Source: Aegilops tauschii subsp. strangulata
Lineage: Eukaryota; Streptophyta; Magnoliopsida; Poales; Poaceae
DNA: 64,000 nt
NCBI RefSeq assembly: GCF_002575655.3
Contig: NC_053037.3
Location: 255,721,135-255,785,134 of the forward strand
Direction of reading: 5' to 3'
Part shown: piece after piece, positions 43,684-56,482 of the stretch
How the letters are laid out: the number at the start of each line of letters is the position of its first letter
How positions within the stretch are numbered: position 1 is the stretch's first letter
Made by a program: the position numbers and the translations under genes
Notes under the pieces: model-generated
Database searches by the model: none
Told to the model about the DNA's origin: nothing
The model's input: only the letters and a program-made list of their open reading frames with translations

Positions 43684-44601
43684 TGATAGAGGCAAAGGTG
43701 TCCCGTCTTTCGATGAGATGATGAATATCGCTTTGATGGAAGTCGACTTTGACGATCCGACTACGAACGTGCGAGGACGTCGCGCCTTAGCAATCGCTAA
43801 ACCAACTCCGAGAGGTTATCGACCACGCCGGAGCACGATCAACCTGACCACGAGGGTCTGTTTCCTGCGAGCAAACGAAGAACAGGCAAGAAACTGAGAT
43901 TGCAATCTGGATATTGCGAATATAAGATGAAAGCTTTATTGATCAAGGTGGGGTTCTGTGACGCCTTTGTCTGGTCGCTGAACACAAACGAAGTACGCGA
44001 AGTTGCAGCTATGGCGAACTTTTAATCTAAACAAAACCCAAAGTCTAAACGACGCCCTAAGGGCTGTATATATGGAGGAAGAGGGGGGGAATTTCGTGGC
44101 CCTTGAGGAAGGGGTCCGAAACCAACCCTATCTCTTGTTTCCCCACACATACGGACTCTAAAAACAGCCTATACTTATGTATTTCGAAATTACATGGGCC
44201 TGGCCCAATAATAAGGTGACGCAGCACCTAGAATAGCCTCTGGACGAAAGTTATGAAGTAGCATCTTGTATATTTCGTCCAAGGCTTCATGCACGCATTA
44301 TGGTGGCTTCAACGTCCTGAAATCATCACTTGTAACTCCGTTCTTGTTCCCCATGCGCATGCCATCATCTCCATGCTTGTTCTTGCTCCAATGTTCATCC
44401 TTCTCAAAGCTAGGCCCTTCATTTGTAAGCAAAACAAATGTATCCAATTTAGGCAGCATCATATTCTCATGAACATTAGAATCATTAGCAAGAAACGAAA
44501 GTACCTGGTAATTTAATTGGCGTGCGCGAGCTCTAGTAATTGGTCCAGTATGTATAGCAGCAGGGACTGTGGGTGTAATAATTGTATTGATGTCCTCATC
44601 A
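43684..44601 (-). repeat. Single LTR within the CRM fragment
   Basis: 918 bp, TG..CA, with pol-side sequence on its 5' side and PBS/leader on its 3' side. At the one site where the two LTRs of the intact element differ, it carries the base of the left LTR (49163-50080). Confidence 0.85.
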
Positions 44602-44708
44602 TCCTCCCCTTCGTGAAATGAAGTCGTCCTCGACGGAAGCTCATCTTCCTCACCCAAATAAGGCTTCAAATCTGCAATATTAAAAGTGGGACTAACCCCA
44701 AAATCTGC

Positions 44709-45429
44709 GCAAGGTATGTGCTCTGTTTGCAACCCGTCAAAGTGCTCCTCCAATCTCCTCACTTCCTCGGCGTATGCTTCCATCAATGGGCTTTGATAAT
44801 CTTTGTTGACTTGTCTCACCACAAGCTGTGAATCTCCTCGTATGATCAGCTTCTTGATTCCCAATTCTGCTGCAATCCTGAGCCCGGCAAGGAGCCCCTC
44901 ATACTCAGCTATATTGTTGGTGGCTTCTTCCCGGGAAAGTGCATTTGGATGACGTACTTCAAGTGCTCTCCGGCGGGGGCAACGAGAAGCACGCCAGCTT
45001 CTGCTCCTTGTAGGGAAAAGCACCATCAAAATACATAATCCATTCTTGAGGTGATTCCTTGCCGAGGAGAGTTGTTTCTGTTACTTCCTCATCAGGGGTT
45101 GGCGTCCATTCTACAATAAACTCTGCCAGCGCCCTGCTCTGAACAATTGATGCGCTCTCAAACTTCAAACCAAAGCTGGATAACTCCAAAGCCCACTCCA
45201 CTATTCTGCCGGTAGCCTCAGGATTTTGGAGTATCCTTTGCGATGGAAAACGAGTGACAACCGTGATCTCATGGGCTTGGAAGTAGTGGCGCAGCTTCCT
45301 TGAGGCCATGATGAGGCCAAAGATCAACTTTTGCACGCCAGAGTACCTCGATCCAGCCCCTCGTAACAAGGAGTTGACGAAGTACACCGGGCACTGCACC
45401 ACTTTCTTCCTTGCCGCGTCCTTGGGGTT
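44709..45429 (-). pseudogene. Tat RNase H region
   Basis: Minus strand from 45429: KDAARKKVVQCPVYFVNSLL, SRYSGVQKLIFGLIMASRKL, HYFQAHEITVVT, RIVEWALELSSFGLKFE, then the plant-type second RNase H domain WIMYFDGAF. After a frameshift near 45,000 it continues with EATNNIAEYEGLLAGLRIA, LIIRGDSQLVVRQV and FDGLQTEHIP, where the CRM fragment begins. It is continuous in frame with 61693 upwards once the Athila-like element is removed. Confidence 0.75.
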
Positions 45430-47025
45430 TGATACGTCTCCAACGTATCTATAATTTTTTATTGTTCCATGCTATAATATATTCTGTTTTGGATGTTAAT
45501 GGGCTTATTTATACACTTTTATATTATTTTTGGGACTAACCTATTAACCCAAGGCCCAGTGCAAATTGCTATTTTTTTTGCCTATTTCAGTGTTTCACAG
45601 AAAAGGAATATCAAGCGAAGTCCAAACGGAATGAAACCTTCGGGAGCGTAATTTTTGGAACAAACGTGATCCAGAGGACTTGGAGTGGATGTCAAGAAAC
45701 AACCGAGGAGGCCACGAGGCAGGGAGGCGCGCCTGCCCCCTTGGGCGCGCCCCCCACCCTCGTGGGCCCCTCGTGGCTCCACCGACCTACTTCTTCCTCC
45801 TATATATACCTACGTACCCCGAAACCATCCAGGAGCACCACGAAACCCTATTTCCACCGCCGCAACCTTCTGTACCCGTGAGATCCCATCTTGGGGCCTT
45901 TTTTGGCGCTTCGCCGGAGGGGGAATCGATCACGGAGGGCTTCTACATCAACACCATAGCCTCTCCGATGATGTGCGAGTAGTTTACCACAGACCTTCGG
46001 GTCCATAGTTATTAGCTAGATGGCTTCTTCTCTCTCTTTGGATCTCAATACAAAGTTCTCCTCGATCTTCTTGGAGATCTATTCGATGTAACTCTTTTTG
46101 CGATGTGTTTGTCAAGATCCGATGAATTGTGGGTTTATGATCAAGATTATCTATGAACAATATTTGAATCTTCTCTGAATTCTTTTATGTATGATTGGTT
46201 ATCTTTGCAAGTCTCTTTGAATTATCAGTTTGGTTTGGCCTACTAGATTGATCTTTCTTGCAATGGGAGAAGTGCTTAGCTTTGGGTTCAATCTTGCGTT
46301 GCTCGATCCCAGTGACAGTAGGGGAAACGACACGTATTGTATTGTTGCCATCGAGGATACAAAGATGGGGTTTATATCATATTGCTTGAGTTTATCCCTC
46401 TACATCATGTCATCTTGCCTAATGCGTTACTCTGTTCTTATGAACTAAATACTCTAGATGCATGCTGGATAGCGGTTGATGTGTGGAGTAATAGTAGTAG
46501 ATGCAGGCAGGAGTCGGTCTACTTGTTGCGGACGTGATGCCTATATACATGATCATGCGTAGATATTCTCATAATTATGCACTTTTCTATCAATTGCTCG
46601 ACAGTAATTTGTTCACCCACCGTAATACTTATGCTATCTTGAGAGAAGCCACTAGTGAAACCTATGGCCCCCGGGTCTATTTTCCTTCATATTAATATCC
46701 CGTCAACTAGTGAAGCCACTAGTGAAGCCACTATCGCTGTTTATTTGCAATCTTTACTTTTAATGTTTATCATAAAAATACCAACAATATTATCTTATCA
46801 TCTCTATCAGATCTCACTTTTGCAAGTGGCCGTGAAGGGATTGACAACCCCTTTATCGTGTTGGTTGCAAGGTTCTTATTTGTTTGTGTAGGTATGAGGG
46901 ACTTGCGTGTGGCCTCCTACTGGATTGATACCTTGGTTCTCAAAAACCGAGGGAAATACTTACGCTACTTTGCTGCATCACCCTTTCCTCTTCAAGGGAA
47001 ACCAACGCATGCTCAAGAGGTAGCA
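45430..47025 (+). repeat. 5' LTR of the Athila-like element
   Basis: 1596 bp. TATA box TATATATA at 45801-45808. It holds a small extra tandem duplication (GTGAAGCCACTA units near 46708-46733) absent from the 3' LTR. ORFs inside it are not genes. Confidence 0.9.
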
Positions 47026-47245
47026 AGAAGGATTTCTGGCATCGTTGTCGGGAGTCTACGCACAAGTCAAGACATACCAAGTACCCGTCACAAACTCTTA
47101 TCCCTCGCATTACATTATTTGCCATTTGCCTCTCGTTTTCCTCTCCCCCACTTCACCCTTGCCATTTTATTCGCCCTCTCTTTCCGTTCGCCTCTTTTTC
47201 TCTTGTTTCTTGTTTGCTTGTGTGTTGGATTGCTTGTTTGTCACG

Positions 47246-48606
47246 ATGGCTCAAGATAATACTAAATTGTGTGACTTTGCCAATACCAACAACAATGATT
47301 TTCTTAGTACTCCGATTGCTCCTCTTACCGGTGCTGAATCTTGTGAAATTAATGCTGCTTTGCTGAATCTTGTCATGAAAGATCAATTCGCCGGCCTTCG
47401 TAGTGAAGATATCGCTACCCATCTAAATAGCTTTGTTGATTTGTGTGATATGCAAAAGAAGAAAGATGTGGACAATGATATTGTTAAACTGAAGCTATTT
47501 CCGTTTTCGCTTAGAGATCGTGCTAAAACTTGGTTTTCGTCTTTGCCAAAAATAGTATTGATTCTTGGAATAAGTGCAAAGATGCTTTTATCTCTAAGTA
47601 TTTTCCTCCCGCTAAGATCATCTCTCTTAGAAACGATATTATGAATTTTAAGCAACTTGATCATGAACATGTTGCACAATCTTGGGAGAGGATGAAATTA
47701 ATGATACGTAATTGCCCTACACATGGTTTGAATTTATGGATGATTATACAAAAAAAATTATGCCGGATTGAATTTTGCTTCTAGAAATCTTTTAGATTCG
47801 GCCGCGGGAGGCACTTTTATGGAAATCACTTTAGGAGAAGCTACTAAACTCCTAGATAATATTATGGTTAATTATTCTCAATGGCACACTGAAAGATCTA
47901 CTAGTAAAAAGGTGCATGCAATTGAAGAGATTAATGTTTTGAGTCGAAAGATGGATGAACTTATGAAATTGTTTGCTAATAAGAATGTTTTTTCTGATCC
48001 CAATGATATGCTTTTGTCTACTTTGATTGAGAATAATAATGAATCTATGGATGTGAATTTTGTTGGTAGGAACAATTTTGGTAACAACGCTTATAGAGGA
48101 AATTTTAATCCTAGGCCGTGTCCTAGTAATTCCTCTAATAATTATGGTAATTCCTACAACAACTCTTATGGAAATTTTAATAAGATGCCCTCTGGTTTTG
48201 AGACTAGTGTTAAAGAATTTATGATTTCTCAAAAGAATTTCAATGCTTTGCTTGAAGAAAAATTGCCCAAGATTGATGAGTTGGCTAGGAACGTGGATAG
48301 AATTTCTCTTGATGTTGATTCTTTGAAACTTAGATCTATTCCGCCTAAGCATGATATCAATGAGTCTCTCAAGGCTATGAGAATTTCCATTGATGAGTGC
48401 AAAGAAAGAACCGCTAGGATGCGTGCAAAAAGGGATTGCTTTGTGAAAGCGTGTTCTTCTAGTTTTCATGATAATAAGGATGAAGATCTAAAAGTAATTG
48501 ATGTGTCTCCTATTAAATCTTTGTTTTGCAATATGAATCTTGATAATGATGGGACTGGAGATGAGTCAACTTTAGTTAAAGGCGTCCCAATGATTCGGAG
48601 TTTTTA
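47246..48606 (+). pseudogene. Athila-like gag, frameshifted
   Basis: ATG 47246 gives MAQDNTKLCDFANTNNNDFL and the gag domain (DQFAGLRSEDIATHLNSF, KLKLFPFSLRDRAKTWFSSL). A frame change near 47550 moves it to another frame (IDSWNKCKDAFISKYFPPAK, HEHVAQSWERMKLMIRNCP), and a second near 47760 leads to FASRNLLDSAAGGTF and a long Asn-rich, basic C-terminus to TAG at 48605. The domain order and the KTWFSSLP...W..FI.KYFPPAK pattern are those of Athila-lineage gag. Two frameshifts make it non-functional. Confidence 0.8.
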
Positions 48607-49162
48607 GATCTTGATGCAAAATTTGGTAAAAGTGGGATGGAAGAGGTCAAAACTTTCGATAGCAATGAACCCACTATCTTGGATTTCAAGGAATTTAATT
48701 ATGATAATTGTTCTTTAATAGATTGTATTTCCTTGTTGCAATCTGTGCTAAATTCTCCGCATGCTTATAGTCAAAATAAGGCTTTTACTAAACATATCAT
48801 TGATGCTTTAATGCAATCTTATGAAGAAAAGCTTGAATTGGAAGTTTCTATCCCTAGAAAACTTTATGATGAGTGGGAACGTACTATTAAAATTAAAATT
48901 AAAGATCATGAATGCTATGCTTTGTGGGATTTGGGTGCTAGTGTTTACACGATTCCAAAAACTTTGTGTGATATGTTGGGTTTCCGTGAATTTGATGATT
49001 GTTCTTTAAACTTGCACCTTGCGGATTCCACCATTAAGAAACCTATGGGAAGAATTAATGATGTTCTTATTGTTGCAAATAGGAATTATGTGCCCGTAGA
49101 TTTCATTGTCCTTGATATAGATTGCAATCCTTCATGTCCTATTATTCTTGGTAGACCTTTCC

Positions 49163-50080
49163 TGATGAGGACATCAATACAATTATTACACCCACAGTCC
49201 CTGCTGCTATACATACTGGACCAATTACTAGAGCTCGCGCACGCCAATTAAATTACCAGGTACTTTCGTTTCTTGCTAATGATTCTAATGTTCATGAGAA
49301 TATGATGCTGCCTAAATTGGATACATTTGTTTTGCTTACAAATGAAGGGCCTAGCTTTGAGAAGGATGAACATTGGAGCAAGAACAAGCATGGAGATGAT
49401 GGCATGCGCATGGGGAACAAGAACGGAGTTACAAGTGATGATTTCAGGACGTTGAAGCCACCATAATGCGTGCATGAAGCCTTGGACGAAATATACAAGA
49501 TGCTACTTCATAACTTTCGTCCAGAGGCTATTCTAGGTGCTGCGTCACCTTATTATTGGGCCAGGCCCATGTAATTTCGAAATACATAAGTATAGGCTGT
49601 TTTTAGAGTCCGTATGTGTGGGGAAACAAGAGATAGGGTTGGTTTCGGACCCCTTCCTCAAGGGCCACGAAATTCCCCCCCTCTTCCTCCATATATACAG
49701 CCCTTAGGGCGTCGTTTAGACTTTGGGTTTTGTTTAGATTAAAAGTTCGCCATAGCTGCAACTTCGCGTACTTCGTTTGTGTTCAGCGACCAGACAAAGG
49801 CGTCACAGAACCCCACCTTGATCAATAAAGCTTTCATCTTATATTCGCAATATCCAGATTGCAATCTCAGTTTCTTGCCTGTTCTTCGTTTGCTCGCAGG
49901 AAACAGACCCTCGTGGTCAGGTTGATCGTGCTCCGGCGTGGTCGATAACCTCTCGGAGTTGGTTTAGCGATTGCTAAGGCGCGACGTCCTCGCACGTTCG
50001 TAGTCGGATCGTCAAAGTCGACTTCCATCAAAGCGATATTCATCATCTCATCGAAAGACGGGACACCTTTGCCTCTATCA
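49163..50080 (+). repeat. 5' LTR of the complete CRM element
   Basis: TG..CA, 918 bp. TATA box CATATATACAG at 49690-49700 and polyadenylation signal AATAAA at 49824-49829. The first ~305 bases are an open frame when preceded by pol (as in the 3' LTR). Confidence 0.93.
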
Positions 50081-50082
50081 AG

Positions 50083-50094
50083 TGGTATCAGATT
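50083..50094 (+). other. Primer-binding site (initiator-Met tRNA type)
   Basis: TGGTATCAGATT begins two bases after the LTR; the first 9-10 bases match the complement of the 3' end of initiator-methionine tRNA. Confidence 0.85.
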
Positions 50095-51358
50095 TCCAGG
50101 TTGCTCGGTGAGATTTTACAGTTTTTCGTAGTTTAGATCGAGTCTGTTCTTCATACCTACAGTCCACGAAAAAGCCACAAAAAAAATTAGGGTTAGTTCA
50201 TCATATCCGAACCAATCTGAGCCTTTGCATAATCTTTTTAGGGTTTTTGCTTTGTTGAATTTGCGGTTGCATCGTCGTGTCAAGTTGCTGGTCTTAGAGT
50301 CTAGTCTTTTAGAGTTTCGAGTTCTGGTCATAAGTTGTCACGCCGCCGCCGCACCATCATCATCGCCTTGCCATCTACCACCATTGCTTATCCGCCACCG
50401 CTCTGAATCCGTATCTATATACCACCACCAATCCGTATCCATATACCACCACCAATCCGTATCCATATACCACCACCGATCCGTATCCATATACCACCAA
50501 CGCTACCATATACCACCACCGCTGCCATATCCTACCGCCATATATCCACCACCAATCCGAGTTCTTTTCATATTCGGTTGGTTTTAGAGATCCATATATT
50601 TTCCGTTTCGTGTTTCCTTGCCTGAGTAGGTCTCGGAAAAAAAGAGTCTGGAGACCCCCGGGCAGTTTTTAGGCCAAAATTTCGGCAACCAAAAATATTT
50701 TTTCCCTATCCTATTTTTAGGCCCCGGGTAGTGTTTTGAGACACTCGCCATCATAGTGATTTTTTGTCGCACTTTTTCGTCGTCGCTGCCCTGATTTCCG
50801 AAAAAAAAAATAGTCAAAAAATTTTGTGCCCATCCTGTCAGTTTGACCTGGGAAGAGTTTTGAGACACTCGCCATTATAGTGATTTTTTCGCAAAAAAAA
50901 AAAAGGAGGAGCGCAAAAAAAAAAGAGCGCAAAAAAAAAAAGAGCGAAAAAAAAATTCCTGAGTGTGCTTTTCCCTTGTTTACGTGCAGCGCCGTGATTT
51001 TGTTAGTGTTCTAGGCTCGCGTCTCTAGCACGGTCTAGCCTAGGACCAGCACAGTACCGTCGTTGAGCGTTTATTCAACTTTGCATCTCTGAATTGATTA
51101 TTGCTTACCATTTTGCTACCATATTATAAGCCTTCCCAGCTCCACATAAGTCTACATCGTGCGTTTGACTCTCCCTGGTAATCGCTATATCCAAGCTTTG
51201 AGAGTTTTTGACTACAACGGTTGCCGATCACCACCTGCTGCTGGGTAAGAACTGGTAAGAATTTGAGATTCGCTTGAAGGTTTTGTGACACACCACCATC
51301 CCACCACTTCTAGTAGTCTGCAGGATCATATTCTTTTGTGTTTCTATTGCTGCTAACC
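50095..51358 (+). other. CRM leader (non-coding)
   Basis: 1.26 kb between PBS and gag. Notable blocks: repeated ACCACCAATCCGTATC units at 50420-50500 (five copies), two diverged ~110-bp repeats with GTTTTGAGACACTCGCCAT (50735, 50860), and A-rich tracts at 50885-50955. Short frames here are not genes. Confidence 0.75.
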
Positions 51359-54300
51359 ATGGCAGGTTCACAAGCCGATGAGACTGATTGGGCGAACATG
51401 ACGAACAAGGAGTTGCATGATAAATTTCAGCAAATGATGAGTGGCCAGGTGGGAGATGTGCTAAACAGATTTGAAGAGGCTATGGAGAAGATAGATGCCG
51501 TGGAGAAGTCGTTTGAGACAAAGCTGGATAACAAGTTTACTGAATTACTAAAGCGTCTTCCCCAACCACCACCGGCTGCACATGTCGCACCTCTACAACA
51601 ACAACAACCACATCTCCAACGCCGCCTTCCAAATCAAGTGGGACGGGCACAGCGCGTTCCAATTGAGATTGGTCAAAATTCGGGTGCTGCTGTCCCTACT
51701 GTTGATGCTTCTTTGGCTCCTGCTCCTGCGGCGGCTGAGGAGGATGATGATTATGCGGGCGATTATGAGGATGAGGTTGATCAAAATCACAACTACGTGC
51801 AGCCACCAGCACCACCACCAGCAGGTCGACCTCAGGTATATATTCGCAACGGTAGGCCGGCACCACCACCTCAGGTACGAGATCATGACCATCTCCCTAA
51901 ACTGAAATTGAATATTCCACCATTTGAGGGTAGATATGTTCCTGATATATATCTTACTTGGGAGTTAGAAACTGAACAACGATTTACATGTTTACAATAT
52001 CCTGAGGAGAGACGTGTTCCTGCTGCTGTTTGTGCTTTCACTAGCTTTGCATGTGTTTGGTGGTCTGAACATTGTAGATTATATCCTGTTCCAGCTACTT
52101 GGGCTGCTTTGAAAACTGCTATGCGTACTCGTTGGGTTCCACCATATTATCAACGTGAATTACTTCAAAAATTGCAGCGTTTAAGACAAGGAAAAAATTC
52201 TGTAGAAGAATATTATCAGGAATTACAAACTGGCATGATTAGATGTGGTATTGTTGAGGAGAATGAAGCTATGCTTGCACGTTTTATGGGTGGATTAAAT
52301 AAAGAGATTCAGACCATTCTAGAGTATAAGGATTATAATAATATCACTCGTTTATTCCATCTTGCTTGTAAAGCTGAACGTGAAGTGCAGGATCGACAGC
52401 CATTGGCGCGAACTAACTTTTCTGCAGGTCGACCTTCATCATGGACACCGCGTGCATCTTCTACTTCCACTTCACCATCACCTCCATCAGGTGCCACCTC
52501 CAGCCGTGATACAAGAAAGCAGGCACAACCACCACTCTCTGCCAAGAGCACACCTGCCGGGCCTGTGCAGAGCTCTTCTTCTTCCATGGCATCGACAGGG
52601 CACACAAGTGATATTATTTGTCGTCGTTGTAAGGGAAGAGGACATTTTGCGAGAGAATGCAAATCTCAGCGTGTCATGATTGCTACTGAGGATGGTGGGT
52701 ATGAGTCCGCTAGTGACTATGATGAGGAGACTTTGGCTCTTATTACACGTGAAGAACATGGTGGAGATGATTCTGAAAATGAGACGCAATACATGGCTCC
52801 TGAAGACGCTGACAGGTATGAATGTTTAGTTGCTCAACGTGTTTTGAGTGTGCAGGTCACACAAGCAGAGCAAAATCAGAGGCATAATTTGTTCCATACA
52901 AAGGGAGTTGTGAAGGAACGTTCTGTTCGCGTCATCATAGATGGAGGGAGCTGTAACAACTTGGCTAGCATGGAGATGGTGGAGAAGCTATCTCTCACCA
53001 CAAGACCACATCCACATCCTTACTACATCCAATGGTTCAACAACAGCGGCAAGGTTAAGGTAACACGTACTGTTCGTGTGCATTTTAGTATCTCTACATA
53101 TGCTGATTATGTTGATTGTGATGTGGTACCCATGCAAGCATGTTCCTTATTACTAGGTAGACCATGGCAATTTGATAAAAATTCTGTACACCATGGTAGA
53201 AACAATCAGTATACTCTTGTTCATAAGGATAAAAATATTACTTTGCTTCCTATGACTCCTGATTCCATTTTGAAAGATGACATTAATAGAGCTAATAAAG
53301 CAAAACAGGAGAAAAATAAGAGTGAAAATCAGATTGTGGCAAAGGAATTTGAGCAACAAATGAAACCTAATAATAAACCATCTAGTGTTGTTTCTGAAAT
53401 TAAATTGAAAAGTGCATGTTTACTTGCCACAAAATCTGATATTGATGAACTAGATTTCAGCAAATCTGTTTGCTATGCTTTTGTGTGCAAAGAGGCATTA
53501 TTTTCATTCGAGGACGTGCCTTCCTCTTTGCCCCCTGCTGTCACTCACATTTTGCAGGAGTTCGCTGACGTCTTCCCACAAGACGTGCCACCGGGATTAC
53601 CACCTATTCGAGGGATTGAGCATCAAATTGACTTAATTCCCGGTGCATCGCTACCCAACCGTGCACCATACCGTACCAATCCAGAGGAGACGAAGGAGAT
53701 TATGCGTCAAGTACAGGAGCTGCTCGACAAAGGTTATATACGCGAATCTCTTAGTCCTTGTGCTGTTCCTATTATACTCGTGCCTAAAAAGGATGGTACG
53801 TCGCGTATGTGTGTTGATTGTAGAGGCATTAATAATATTACTATTCGTTATCGTCATCCTATTCCTAGGCTCGATGATATGCTTGATGAATTGAGTGGCT
53901 CTACAATATTCTCCAAAGTTGATTTGCGTAGTGGATACCATCAAATTCGTATGAAATTGGGAGATGAATGGAAAACTGCATTTAAAACTAAGTTTGGTTT
54001 ATATGAGTGGTTAGTCATGCCTTTTGGGTTAACTAATGCACCTAGTACTTTCATGAGACTAATGAACGAAGTTTTACGTGCTTTCATTGGACGATTTGTG
54101 GTGGTCTATTTTGATGATATACTGATTTATAGCAAATCTTTGGAAGAACATTTGGAACATTTACGTGCTGTTTTTATTGCTCTACGTGATGCACGTTTGT
54201 TTGGTAACCTTGGGAAGTGCACCTTTTGCACCGACCGAGTATCTTTTCTTGGCTATGTTGTTACTCCACAGGGAATTGAAGTTGATAAAGCCAAGATTGA

Positions 54301-56482
54301 AGCTATTGAGAGTTGGCCGCAGCCCAAAACGGTCACACAAGTGCGGAGTTTTCTTGGACTCGCTGGTTTCTATAGGCGTTTTGTGAGAGATTTTAGCACC
54401 ATTGCTGCACCTCTCAACGAGCTTACAAAGAAGGATGTGCCTTTTGTTTGGGGTACCGCACAGGAAGAAGCCTTCACGGTATTGAAAGATAAGTTGACAC
54501 ATGCTCCTTTACTCCAACTTCCTGATTTTAATAAGACTTTTGAGCTTGAATGTGATGCTAGTGGCATTGGATTAGGAGGTGTGTTATTACAAGATGGCAA
54601 ACCTGTTGCATACTTTTCTGAAAAATTGAGTGGGCCTAGTCTGAATTATTCTACTTATGATAAAGAACTATATGCTCTTGTTCGGACTTTAGAAACATGG
54701 CAACATTATTTATGGCCCAAAGAATTTGTTATACATTCTGATCATGAATCTTTGAAACATATTAAAAGTCAAGCTAAACTGAATCGTAGACATGCTAAAT
54801 GGGTTGAATTCATTGAAACTTTCCCTTATGTCATTAAACACAAGAAGGGTAAAGAAAATGTTATTGCTGATGCATTGTCTCGTCGCTATACTATGCTTTC
54901 ACAACTTGACTTCAAAATATTTGGTTTGGAGACCATCAAAGATCAATATGTGCATGATGCTGATTTTAAAGATGTATTGCAGAATTGTAAAGAAGGAAGA
55001 ACCTGGAACAAGTTTGTCGTTAATGATGGATTTGTGTTCCGTGCTAACAAGCTATGCATTCCAGCTAGCTCTCTTCGTCTTTTGTTGTTGCAGGAGGCGC
55101 ATGGAGGAGGATTAATGGGACACTTTGGCGTGAAGAAGACGGAGGACGTACTTGCTACACATTTCTTTTGGCCAAAGATGAGACGGGATGTTGAGCGTTT
55201 TGTTGCTCGCTGCACTACATGTCAAAAAGCTAAGTCACGACTCAATCCTCATGGTTTATATATGCCTTTGCCTGTACCTAGTGTTCCTTGGGAGGATATA
55301 TCTATGGACTTTGTTTTAGGTTTACCTCGAACAAAGAAGGGGAGGGATAGCATATTTGTTGTCGTGGATAGATTCTCGAAAATGGCGCACTTTATACCAT
55401 GTCATAAAAGCGATGATGCTGTTAATGTTGCTGATTTGTTCTTTCGTGAAATTATTCGCTTGCATGGTGTGCCAAATACTATTGTTTCAGATCGTGATAC
55501 TAAATTTCTTAGCCACTTTTGGAGATGTTTATGGGCTAAGTTGGGGACTAAACTGTTTTTTAGTACTACTTGTCACCCCCAAACTGATGGACAAACTGAA
55601 GTAGTCAATAGAACATTGTCTACTATGCTTAGGGCTGTTTTGAAGAATAATAAGAAAATGTGGGAAGACTGCTTGCCTCATATTGAGTTTGCTTATAATC
55701 GTTCATTGCATTCTACTACTAAGATGTGCCCTTTTGAAATTGTGTATGGTTTCCTACCTCGTGCACCTATTGATTTGTTGCCTCTTCCATCTTCGGAGAA
55801 GGTTAATTTTGATGCTAAACAACGTGCTGAATTGATCTTAAAAATGCATGAGTTAACTAAGGAAAACATTGAGCGTATGAATGCTAAATATAAACTTGCT
55901 GGAGATAAGGGTAGAAAACATGTTGTGTTTGCACCTGGAGATCTTGTTTGGTTACATTTGCGTAAGGATAGATTTCCTGATTTGCGCAAATCAAAGCTAA
56001 TGCCACGTGCTGATGGTCCTTTTAAGGTGTTAGAGAAAATAAATGATAATGCATATAAACTTGAGCTGCCTGCAGATTTTGGGGTTAGTCCCACTTTTAA
56101 TATTGCAGATTTGAAGCCTTATTTGGGTGAGGAAGATGAGCTTCCGTCGAGGACGACTTCATTTCACGAAGGGGAGGATGATGAGGACATCAATACAATT
56201 ATTACACCCACAGTCCCTGCTGCTATACATACTGGACCAATTACTAGAGCTCGCGCACGCCAATTAAATTACCAGGTACTTTCGTTTCTTGCTAATGATT
56301 CTAATGTTCATGAGAATATGATGCTGCCTAAATTGGATACATTTGTTTTGCTTACAAATGAAGGGCCTAGCTTTGAGAAGGATGAACATTGGAGCAAGAA
56401 CAAGCATGGAGATGATGGCATGCGCATGGGGAACAAGAACGGAGTTACAAGTGATGATTTCAGGACGTTGAAGCCACCATAA
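51359..56482 (+). CDS. CRM gag-pol polyprotein (1707 codons, intact)
   Basis: ATG 51359 was chosen as the first ATG in frame; the frame upstream opens only at a GTG. Domains: gag core ~180-345; CCHC knuckle [14 protein letters not shown] ~421-434; aspartic protease [10 protein letters not shown] (Asp528); reverse transcriptase [11 protein letters not shown] (Asp919, Asp920); RNase H ELECDASG (Asp1066); integrase zinc-binding region ~1245-1290 and catalytic triad Asp1317, Asp1378, Glu1414 (35 residues between the last two). The C-terminus [20 protein letters not shown] is the CR-like region, followed by ~100 residues encoded inside the 3' LTR (from 56179). The polyprotein makes capsid, cleaves itself, copies element RNA and inserts the DNA. 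All visible catalytic residues are present and there is no stop or frameshift, so it may be functional. Confidence 0.95.
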   Translation: MAGSQADETDWANMTNKELHDKFQQMMSGQVGDVLNRFEEAMEKIDAVEKSFETKLDNKFTELLKRLPQPPPAAHVAPLQQQQPHLQRRLPNQVGRAQRVPIEIGQNSGAAVPTVDASLAPAPAAAEEDDDYAGDYEDEVDQNHNYVQPPAPPPAGRPQVYIRNGRPAPPPQVRDHDHLPKLKLNIPPFEGRYVPDIYLTWELETEQRFTCLQYPEERRVPAAVCAFTSFACVWWSEHCRLYPVPATWAALKTAMRTRWVPPYYQRELLQKLQRLRQGKNSVEEYYQELQTGMIRCGIVEENEAMLARFMGGLNKEIQTILEYKDYNNITRLFHLACKAEREVQDRQPLARTNFSAGRPSSWTPRASSTSTSPSPPSGATSSRDTRKQAQPPLSAKSTPAGPVQSSSSSMASTGHTSDIICRRCKGRGHFARECKSQRVMIATEDGGYESASDYDEETLALITREEHGGDDSENETQYMAPEDADRYECLVAQRVLSVQVTQAEQNQRHNLFHTKGVVKERSVRVIIDGGSCNNLASMEMVEKLSLTTRPHPHPYYIQWFNNSGKVKVTRTVRVHFSISTYADYVDCDVVPMQACSLLLGRPWQFDKNSVHHGRNNQYTLVHKDKNITLLPMTPDSILKDDINRANKAKQEKNKSENQIVAKEFEQQMKPNNKPSSVVSEIKLKSACLLATKSDIDELDFSKSVCYAFVCKEALFSFEDVPSSLPPAVTHILQEFADVFPQDVPPGLPPIRGIEHQIDLIPGASLPNRAPYRTNPEETKEIMRQVQELLDKGYIRESLSPCAVPIILVPKKDGTSRMCVDCRGINNITIRYRHPIPRLDDMLDELSGSTIFSKVDLRSGYHQIRMKLGDEWKTAFKTKFGLYEWLVMPFGLTNAPSTFMRLMNEVLRAFIGRFVVVYFDDILIYSKSLEEHLEHLRAVFIALRDARLFGNLGKCTFCTDRVSFLGYVVTPQGIEVDKAKIEAIESWPQPKTVTQVRSFLGLAGFYRRFVRDFSTIAAPLNELTKKDVPFVWGTAQEEAFTVLKDKLTHAPLLQLPDFNKTFELECDASGIGLGGVLLQDGKPVAYFSEKLSGPSLNYSTYDKELYALVRTLETWQHYLWPKEFVIHSDHESLKHIKSQAKLNRRHAKWVEFIETFPYVIKHKKGKENVIADALSRRYTMLSQLDFKIFGLETIKDQYVHDADFKDVLQNCKEGRTWNKFVVNDGFVFRANKLCIPASSLRLLLLQEAHGGGLMGHFGVKKTEDVLATHFFWPKMRRDVERFVARCTTCQKAKSRLNPHGLYMPLPVPSVPWEDISMDFVLGLPRTKKGRDSIFVVVDRFSKMAHFIPCHKSDDAVNVADLFFREIIRLHGVPNTIVSDRDTKFLSHFWRCLWAKLGTKLFFSTTCHPQTDGQTEVVNRTLSTMLRAVLKNNKKMWEDCLPHIEFAYNRSLHSTTKMCPFEIVYGFLPRAPIDLLPLPSSEKVNFDAKQRAELILKMHELTKENIERMNAKYKLAGDKGRKHVVFAPGDLVWLHLRKDRFPDLRKSKLMPRADGPFKVLEKINDNAYKLELPADFGVSPTFNIADLKPYLGEEDELPSRTTSFHEGEDDEDINTIITPTVPAAIHTGPITRARARQLNYQVLSFLANDSNVHENMMLPKLDTFVLLTNEGPSFEKDEHWSKNKHGDDGMRMGNKNGVTSDDFRTLKPP

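Larger units (their letters stand above)
41075..44708 (-). mobile_element. CRM fragment with topology pol end - LTR - gag
   Basis: On the minus strand: 107 bases of the CRM pol end and purine tract (44708-44602), one complete 918-bp LTR (44601-43684), PBS and leader (43683-42386), and gag from ATG 42385 to the zinc knuckle (41075). It is nearly identical to the complete element at 49163-57096, with only a few substitutions noticed (e.g. in the leader near 43038 and one synonymous change in gag near 41997). Both ends abut Tat coding sequence of the same orientation, with about 1 kb of Tat RNase H/integrase missing. No target duplication, and GC microhomology at 44707-44708. It lacks everything from protease to most of integrase. 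Confidence 0.85.

Noticed and set aside
49163..49475. Protein ending the Athila-like frame as a new fusion ([11 protein letters not shown]...)
   Set aside because: The apparent continuation is CRM LTR read out of frame; joining 49162 to 57102 restores the true protease end.
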